Of a DNA stretch of 64,000 nt, positions 58,542 to 64,000 are shown piece after piece (position 1 is the stretch's first letter; each line of letters opens with the position of its first letter). The stretch lies in the NCBI GenBank assembly GCA_013397435.1, contig VZRG01000770.1, positions 1-64,000 on the forward strand. The letters run 5' to 3'. The position numbers were made by a program, and so were the translations under genes. The notes under the pieces are model-generated. The model searched no databases. It had not been told where the DNA came from and was given only the letters and a program-made list of their open reading frames with translations. The DNA comes from Erythrocercus mccallii (lineage: Eukaryota; Chordata; Aves; Passeriformes; Dicruridae).

Positions 58542-58854
58542 GTACAGTGATTTTTGCACTTTATGGATTTTACTGTGCAATGTGTCATAACTTAAAGCAC
58601 TAATGGCTGTGGTGATCTTGATGACTTAGGCAGATGTTTGAAATCATTGAGGTGTCGAAAGTTGTGGACATGACTATCTCTCTCCCATCTCACTACAAAG
58701 TAACTGGACATGGAATCTCCTATGCTGTACAGGGAGATATTATTTACTGTATAGACTGCCTATAGACGTGAAGACTTCAGTTGCAATAGCATGTGAAATT
58801 ATAGGAAAAGAAAAGTAGATCTGGAGATTGAGAGGCTCCGTTTTCTGCTTTAGC

Positions 58855-61430
58855 TTCAAAGTTAAATCAGGTTGCTTAGGGCCTTGCCAAGTCAAATTTT
58901 TAAATTCTCCAAGGTTGCTTGGAGATGCTGTTAAATCTCCATCGTGTTCAGTGCTCAACCATCCTCAAGGTGAAGAGTTTCCTTATGTCTGTGTGGAATT
59001 TCCTTTGAGGCATTGTGTGTCTGTTGCCTGTTGAGTTTTTGGTGTGTTTTCAACAGCAGTAACAGTTATACAACAGAGAGACAAATCTGCCTTCACCTGT
59101 TGTATAATTCCCTGTCACATAGATGAAGGCAGTAGAAGACTCTTTTTCATCTCCAGACTGAAAAAATGATGTCTTTAATCTTACATGTTAGCTGTTTTAG
59201 TGGTCTTCCTCTAGATGTGCTCCAGTTTGCCAGTGCCTCCTGCTCTGTGTGGCCCAAAGCTGCAGTACTGGACATGTGGCTTGATCAGTGCAAGCAGAGG
59301 GGAATAATTGCTTTTCTTGACCTGCTGCTTTTGCAGCTCTAACTGCAGATGATTTTCATGGGTGCTGGCTTTTGTTGAACTTGCAGTCTCCTAGAGTCTC
59401 CAAATCCTTTTCTGCAGAACTGCTGCTGATCCAGTCTGCAGCTATGATGCTGTATATGATCTTTTCCATTCCAAATGCAGGATATTTTGTCTTTGTATAA
59501 GTTAACAGAGTCACTTCTGGCGTCTTCCTCCAGTTAGTTGAGATCTTTCTGAATGCTGGTCCTGCTCTTCAACACTTTGGCTGCTTTTCCCATTTTATAT
59601 CATCTGCAAATATGCTGAGGATCCTTTCTGCCCTAGCATCCAAATCTGGTGATGTTGGCCAGTATTGTCTGCTGAGAAATACTGCACCTAATCAATTGAC
59701 ATAAAGGATTATGGACCAAAACTCTTTGAACTTCATTATTGCCAATCTCCAGGAGAGCTTCTTTATTCCACAAGTGCCCAAGGGGAAAGAGCTGAATAGC
59801 TCAAGGGGAGAGGGACTATATAAGGTAGCCAGGGGGGTGGGATTTCACAACTTGACCAATGGGGAAAGGAATTGGGAAAAGGACCAATCAGAGAAAGGAT
59901 CCAAAAAGAACCAATCAGGAGGGGTAAAAACTAGGAACAGGGGACTAACCAATAGGGTACAAAATACTAACATAGAACTGCAAAGGCTCATGGGTTAAAG
60001 CATTTTGCTCACCCTGAGCTACAAGGAAATCTCCCAAGGGGACTTCCCAAAGGGGAGTCACTGCTACCTGAGGCAGCCTAGCAGCTGCACACTCTCCAAA
60101 AGAAATGTCTTCTATGGATGGTCCAGGGACCACCACACGTTTCCTGAGTTTGACAACTGGGGTGCTATTGAAGATAGTGTTAAAAGCCTTGCATAAGTTC
60201 AAAGCTCTGGCAACCAGCAATTCTCCCTGGTCCATGAAGTCACTACTCTTCTGCTTAAGGCAGTGCAGGATTTACCTTTAGAAGTCTGTTTTCTCATTCC
60301 AGTCACATTTGTGTCCATCATGCCTGGAAATAACTTCCTTTTAGAACTCATGCTACATTTTGTAGAGCAAATGAGGGGAGACTCGCTACTTTCTAGTTCT
60401 CTGAAGTCTTTATTCTCTCCTGCCTCCACCTTGCCTTTCAATTGGATTTTGTTTAAGTTACCAGTTTCCTGTCATGAGCAATTACCATGACTTTTCGGAG
60501 ATGGTACCCAGCAGCCTTCCAGAGACATCAACTAACTTTTTCAGTACTTTAGATGTTTCCCATCTGATCCTTGTGTAGGTCCAGCTTACCTATATAGCTT
60601 TTTGACTTGGTAGCTTCTCCCTCTCAAACTTTGCTACTAGAGGCAGAAACATGGTAAACCTGATAGCAGCCTTTGCTGCAACCATGGCCAAAGTGTCGGG
60701 GGTCTCAACTTTTTCTGTAACTTTCATCATTAGGTAGCTTCCTGATTTAGCAGCTGAATTACACTTTCCCCAGAGTGTCTTCTGCTCATGATAAAAGCTC
60801 TTCTTCTTGCCTTTCACATTCATCTTCAATATCAGCTCAAAACAAGCTTTGGCCTCCCTCCTTCATCCTCTGCTTGCCCAGACAGTGCATCTATATTCTC
60901 CTCCAGTTGTCTGTCTCCACTTTCACTTTGCCTATGTTTCTGTTTCATTTGAGCTCTGTCAGTGAGGAGTCCTGTATACAGTCAGCTGGCCTCCTGATGA
61001 GCCTGCTGGATTTTCTTTCATGTTGGGAAGGCTTGTTTTGTGCTCAGAGAAGAGAGTTCAGTAGCCACCAAGGTCTTTCTGCTTACCATTCCCTGAGCAA
61101 GTCCCAGCTCTGTCTACTGCAGTGCATCCAGAGTCTTTAGTCTGCTTTTTTCCTTCCTTTCTTTTCTCAAGACTTACACTACAACTTCACAATTACTGCA
61201 TCCAAGGCAGTTGGCTGTCCTATGCGTAAGCAGTTCTTCCTTATTCATGAGTACCAGATCCTGCACAACCCCACCCCTAGAAGCCTGTTCAGTGCCAGCA
61301 ACAGAAATTGTTCCCGGTGCATGTGAAAAATTCCCTGGATATTTCACACGTCACTACACTGCTCTTCCAGGAGGTGTTGTGTGATTTAAGTCCTGCATGA
61401 GAACAAGGGGCACTGAATATTGGAATACCA
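58855..61430 (-). mobile_element. Long decayed CR1 LINE, antisense to SETD3, interrupted by an LTR-like insert
   Basis: On the - strand, in order from 61,430 downward: a CR1 endonuclease trace VLMQDLNHT near 61,380-61,405 (family MGDFNHP); a KKSFY...VTEKVE segment near 60.7-60.8 kb; KGKSC near 60,270; KAFNTI (RT motif A region) near 60,190; FADD (motif C) at about 59,600; and the CR1 3' untranslated part from about 59,340 to 58,855, whose complement includes AGTTTCCTTATGTCTGTGTG. It is full of stops and frameshifts and cannot be active. Its span of about 2.6 kb makes it the longest repeat in the window. Motif A and motif C are roughly 590 bp apart instead of the expected 260-270, because of the inserted element. 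Confidence 0.88.
59712..60138 (-). mobile_element. LTR-like element (solo LTR candidate) nested in CR1
   Basis: Read on the - strand, the block has LTR architecture: four ATTGG boxes (complements of CCAAT at 59,949, 59,911, 59,884 and 59,856), then a TATA-type CTTATATAG (about 59,816-59,824), then AATAAA (complement of 59,762-59,767) about 50 bp further on, and a short tail. A TG start near 60,138 and a CA end near 59,712 are plausible but unproven, and I could not define a target-site duplication. It splits the RT region of the surrounding CR1, so it inserted later. No internal retroviral genes are present. Confidence 0.6.
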
Positions 61431-61993
61431 GCCTAAGATGATGTTTCATTTACTTTGGGAACTGAAAATAAGTTTTCTTTAACTAGTTGCCTTGAGTCAC
61501 AAGAAGCTGCAGCAAAGATATACAGATGGTATTTTGATTTTCTTTTGAAACGGAATACTTAATTTTCAATTCATTTTGAATTACTATGTAACGTACAGTC
61601 AAAATACTAATTCAGCTGCTATTGCCCATGCAGCTGATGAGATAAAATAACCTGGTTTTCTATAGGCTGAATACTTTGGAATCCATAATATTTGTTCACA
61701 ACTAATGAATTTGCATGTGATTCGAATAATTTTTCTTTTTGTCTCTAAGATTTCTAGTTTCTAATTACCCTGAAGTAATTAATGTGCAACTACATGAAAT
61801 ATTGCTTCAGATTGCATTGTATGGCTCTTACATTCAGGCCATGCAAATAATACTTGCACATATATATGTGCAAGAAATAATTTCTCATTCTTTTCTTTTT
61901 TATGTGACTAGTGTAAGAAGATCTTGTTCATTCATTCTTATAATATTTTGTTTCATGGTAATTGGTGACAGTGTGCTTCTTAATCTGTTTCAG
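61431..61993 (+). other. SETD3: SETD3 intron 1, end
   Basis: AT-rich intronic sequence ending in the acceptor TTAATCTGTTTCAG. It includes a perfect 22-bp palindrome at 61,853-61,874. Confidence 0.85.
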
Positions 61994-62103
61994 TTGGAAG
62001 ATGGGGAAGAAGAGCCGAGTAAAAACTCAGAAGTCAAGTACAGGAGCCACAGCAACAGTATCTCCCAAAGAAATGTTGAATCTAATTAGTGAGTTATTGC
62101 AAA
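61994..62103 (+). CDS. SETD3: SETD3 exon 2, start codon exon
   Basis: The acceptor CTGTTTCAG puts the exon start at 61,994, leaving only seven bases before ATG at 62,001. Thirty-four full codons plus one base, with donor AAA|GTAAGT. The basic N-terminus (MGKKSRVKTQK) is the family's nuclear-localisation-like segment. Confidence 0.95.
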
Positions 62104-63781
62104 GTAAGTTTTGGTTTTATGCCACTCAGGGAAAAGGGATGGTGTGCAAACCACTCAAAAACCTCTTGCTGAGGCCAATGAGTTGTATATTTTCTGTAAG
62201 TGGCCAAGCTTGTAGAGTGCTTAAGATACTCTGAGATACATGTTAAACTATCTCTGTTAATATATGCCATCATTGCTTATTTAAATGTGTATTTATTGGA
62301 CAGACCATATTTGTGGCAGCATTTGGCTTTTCAACTAAATACAACATAAATACTGGGTGAGGTTAGATTTTCAAACAACTAGGTAAGTTGGTATTGAAAC
62401 TTTGTCAAAAATGTTTTTCTTGTAAACTTGAAGAATTACACTGTTTCTATTTATCATTTGAACTGATACTAGAGTTGGGAAATTAACTATGGGAAGCAGT
62501 AATACAACTCAGTTCAACTGCACAGATATTTTTGTTGCTTAGATTTTTTGCTGTTGTTGCTGTTTGGAATCTTTTTGTCATGCTTAGATCTTGTGTATAG
62601 ACCAAAGATTTTTTTACTTGTTGAGGAACTTGGAACTCATCCATTCTGTCTAGTAAATATGAGAAGCAGAGCATAATTTCATACAAGGATGCTAAAATAC
62701 TATTGACTTTTCCTACTTTCATTGGTAACTGTGCTGTGATACTGTTTTTTTCAAACACGAGTCCAGATTTTCATATTCTGGACATATCTAAATGTTGCCT
62801 TAGAAAAATTAAAATTTTTCTTTGCATTTCCCATGAAGAGGAGACAAGGGGTTGGCAAAGCAGTTTGATGCTTATGCTACAATTGGCCTCTGCTTTGCTA
62901 CCAAAAATAAAATGTAGATCTAATTTGCTAAGCAAAGACAAGTATCAGCTGTTCTTTTTGTCAGGCTTCCATATTTTATTCAATGCTAAGATTTTTCAAA
63001 TCAGTTGAGCAAGGTAATCTTCAGCTGTCCACTTGGATTTACATGGCTTAGATCAAGAAATCCACACACTGACATTTAAAATATTGGCAGAGACACTGTG
63101 GATGTTATCTAAAGCTAAAGCATGGCTTTGTGTTCCTTTGCTTGTCCCTCTAGTACTTGTGCATCTGTGAAAACAGTATTGACTAGGCAGATCAAATGTA
63201 TGTACCAGCAAATTTCTCAATTAATTACGGTATGCTCTGTGCTATTATTATCTGCTTTCATTACAGCAAGAGTGATGGCAAGCAGGCTAATGTAAACAGA
63301 GAGCTTTGCTTGAATTATTGAAAACAGACACTTTTTTTTGTTTGTCTTATCTGAGATGTTACTTACTTAATGGCCTGGTTGATTACTTTTTTTCTTTCAA
63401 GCTTTTTAGACATTTACAATTTTTTATATCTGAAAGACTATTTAAAATAAAATAAATTACACTGTAAAGATTTCAAAAGTCTAAATTAATTACCTGTCCT
63501 ATAATGGGATGTTTATAGCAGTGGAGATTGTTTTATTTGCCATGTAAACATATTTGAAGGACAAATAGTATTGGGATTCTGTTAAGTTACTGTGAAACCA
63601 TAATTCTGAGGTTAAAATATATATATGTATGTGTGTGTGCATATATATGTATATTATGTACTTAATAAAGAAAAATTTTTATTTCCAGAATGCAGCAGTC
63701 CTCCCCCAGGTCCTGGTAAGGAGTGGGAAGAATATGTACAGATCCGTTCGCTTGTGGAGAAAATCCGCAAAAAGCAAAAAG
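62001..63781 (+). CDS. SETD3: SETD3, N-terminal part of coding region (first two coding exons)
   Basis: Exons 62001-62103 and 63689-63781 join in phase to give the first 65 residues: MGKKSRVKTQKSSTGATAT, VSPKEMLNLISELLQK, CSSPPPGPGKEWEEYVQIR, SLVEKIRKKQK and the first base of the next codon. This matches the known vertebrate SETD3 N-terminus almost residue for residue. SETD3 is a cytosolic protein methyltransferase of the SET plus Rubisco-LSMT-substrate-binding class that methylates actin histidine 73; it is also a host factor for enteroviruses. The SET domain itself begins beyond the window. The start context AAG-ATG-G is strong (A at -3, G at +4). The gene diverges from CCNK. Confidence 0.96.
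62104..63688 (+). other. SETD3: SETD3 intron 2
   Basis: A 1.58-kb AT-rich intron with a TA/TG microsatellite at 63,616-63,657, just upstream of the acceptor ATTTCCAG. No gene is seen. Confidence 0.93.
63616..63657. repeat. TA/TG compound microsatellite
   Basis: Alternating (TA)n and (TG)n blocks about 30 bp upstream of a SETD3 splice acceptor, in the region where the branch point would lie. Confidence 0.9.
63689..63781 (+). CDS. SETD3: SETD3 exon 3
   Basis: Ninety-three nt with acceptor TTTATTTCCAG and donor AAAG|GTAAAT. It encodes CSSPPPGPGKEWEEYVQIR and SLVEKIRKKQK with split codons at both ends. The phase matches the previous exon. Confidence 0.96.
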
Positions 63782-64000
63782 GTAAATGTGAAGCACTTGC
63801 AAACGATTCTGAAATGTTCAGGTGGGCTTCACCACTGTCATTAACCATTTTAATACTCAAAATTCCGAATGATTATCACAGACAGATGATCCTGTGAGAA
63901 TTCTGTCTGATAAATAGAAAAAGAAGAGCTTGAAATTGTTTTCTCATCAAAATCTGAAGGACTAGAAGTAAAAATCCTTAAAGAATAATAGGCAGCCTTG
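63782..64000 (+). other. SETD3: SETD3 intron 3 (cut by window end)
   Basis: AT-rich sequence after the GTAAAT donor. The next SETD3 exon lies outside the window. Confidence 0.88.

Larger units (their letters stand above)
43711..58854 (+). other. SETD3: SETD3 intron 1, middle part
   Basis: Fifteen kilobases of intron with no supported gene. It contains a microsatellite at 45,236-45,281, a poly-T stretch near 54,780, a GC-richer block near 46.8-47.1 kb that may be an unrecognised repeat, a 9-bp hairpin at 44,672-44,695 and a 30-bp tandem duplication at 58,482-58,541. Confidence 0.75.

Noticed and set aside
60005..61140. + strand frames over 60.0-61.1 kb
   Set aside because: The region is an antisense CR1 copy plus an LTR-like insert; the + strand frames are complements of decayed LINE sequence.

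Overview
This is a stretch of vertebrate nuclear genome, almost certainly from a bird. Three spliced genes can be read with consensus splice sites and consistent reading-frame phases. All clearly identifiable interspersed repeats are CR1-type LINEs, the dominant LINE of birds, plus one LTR-like insertion. The order CCDC85C - CCNK - SETD3, with CCNK and SETD3 divergent and CCDC85C and CCNK convergent, is the arrangement known from human 14q32, seen here in inverted orientation. I cannot decide the bird order or species from the sequence alone.

Layout. Bases 1-20,930 carry the 3' half of CCDC85C on the + strand: three coding exons (9060-9155, 15510-15608, 17171-17260), then a long 3' UTR with a cluster of AATAAA signals at 20,882-20,912. 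The complete coding region of CCNK (cyclin K) lies on the - strand from 35,606 to 21,718 in ten coding exons, giving 588 codons plus stop. A non-coding first exon ends at 37,241 inside a CpG island. From about 37,140 to 38,480 this CpG island forms a shared divergent promoter with seven CCAAT boxes in about 300 bp. SETD3 starts on the + strand with a non-coding exon ending at 38,032. After a 24-kb first intron, the start codon is at 62,001 (exon 61,994-62,103) and the next exon is 63,689-63,781. The rest of SETD3 lies beyond the window.

Repeats. Sense-strand CR1 3' ends lie at about 7.8-8.0, 11.8-12.2, 25.4-25.7 and 43.2-43.7 kb. An antisense CR1 reverse-transcriptase fragment lies at 42.9-43.2 kb. 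A 2.6-kb decayed antisense CR1 at 58.9-61.4 kb retains traces of the endonuclease and RT motifs and is interrupted by an LTR-like element of about 0.43 kb.

Function. Cyclin K pairs with CDK12/CDK13 to phosphorylate the RNA polymerase II C-terminal domain. SETD3 is the actin histidine-73 methyltransferase. CCDC85C is a coiled-coil protein of apical junctions. They are neighbours by conserved synteny, not members of one pathway. I found no evidence for a new biological system. The points most worth a second look are the NF-Y-rich divergent promoter, the closely apposed convergent 3' ends, the nested LTR-in-CR1 insertion and an unexplained CpG-dense patch near 1 kb.
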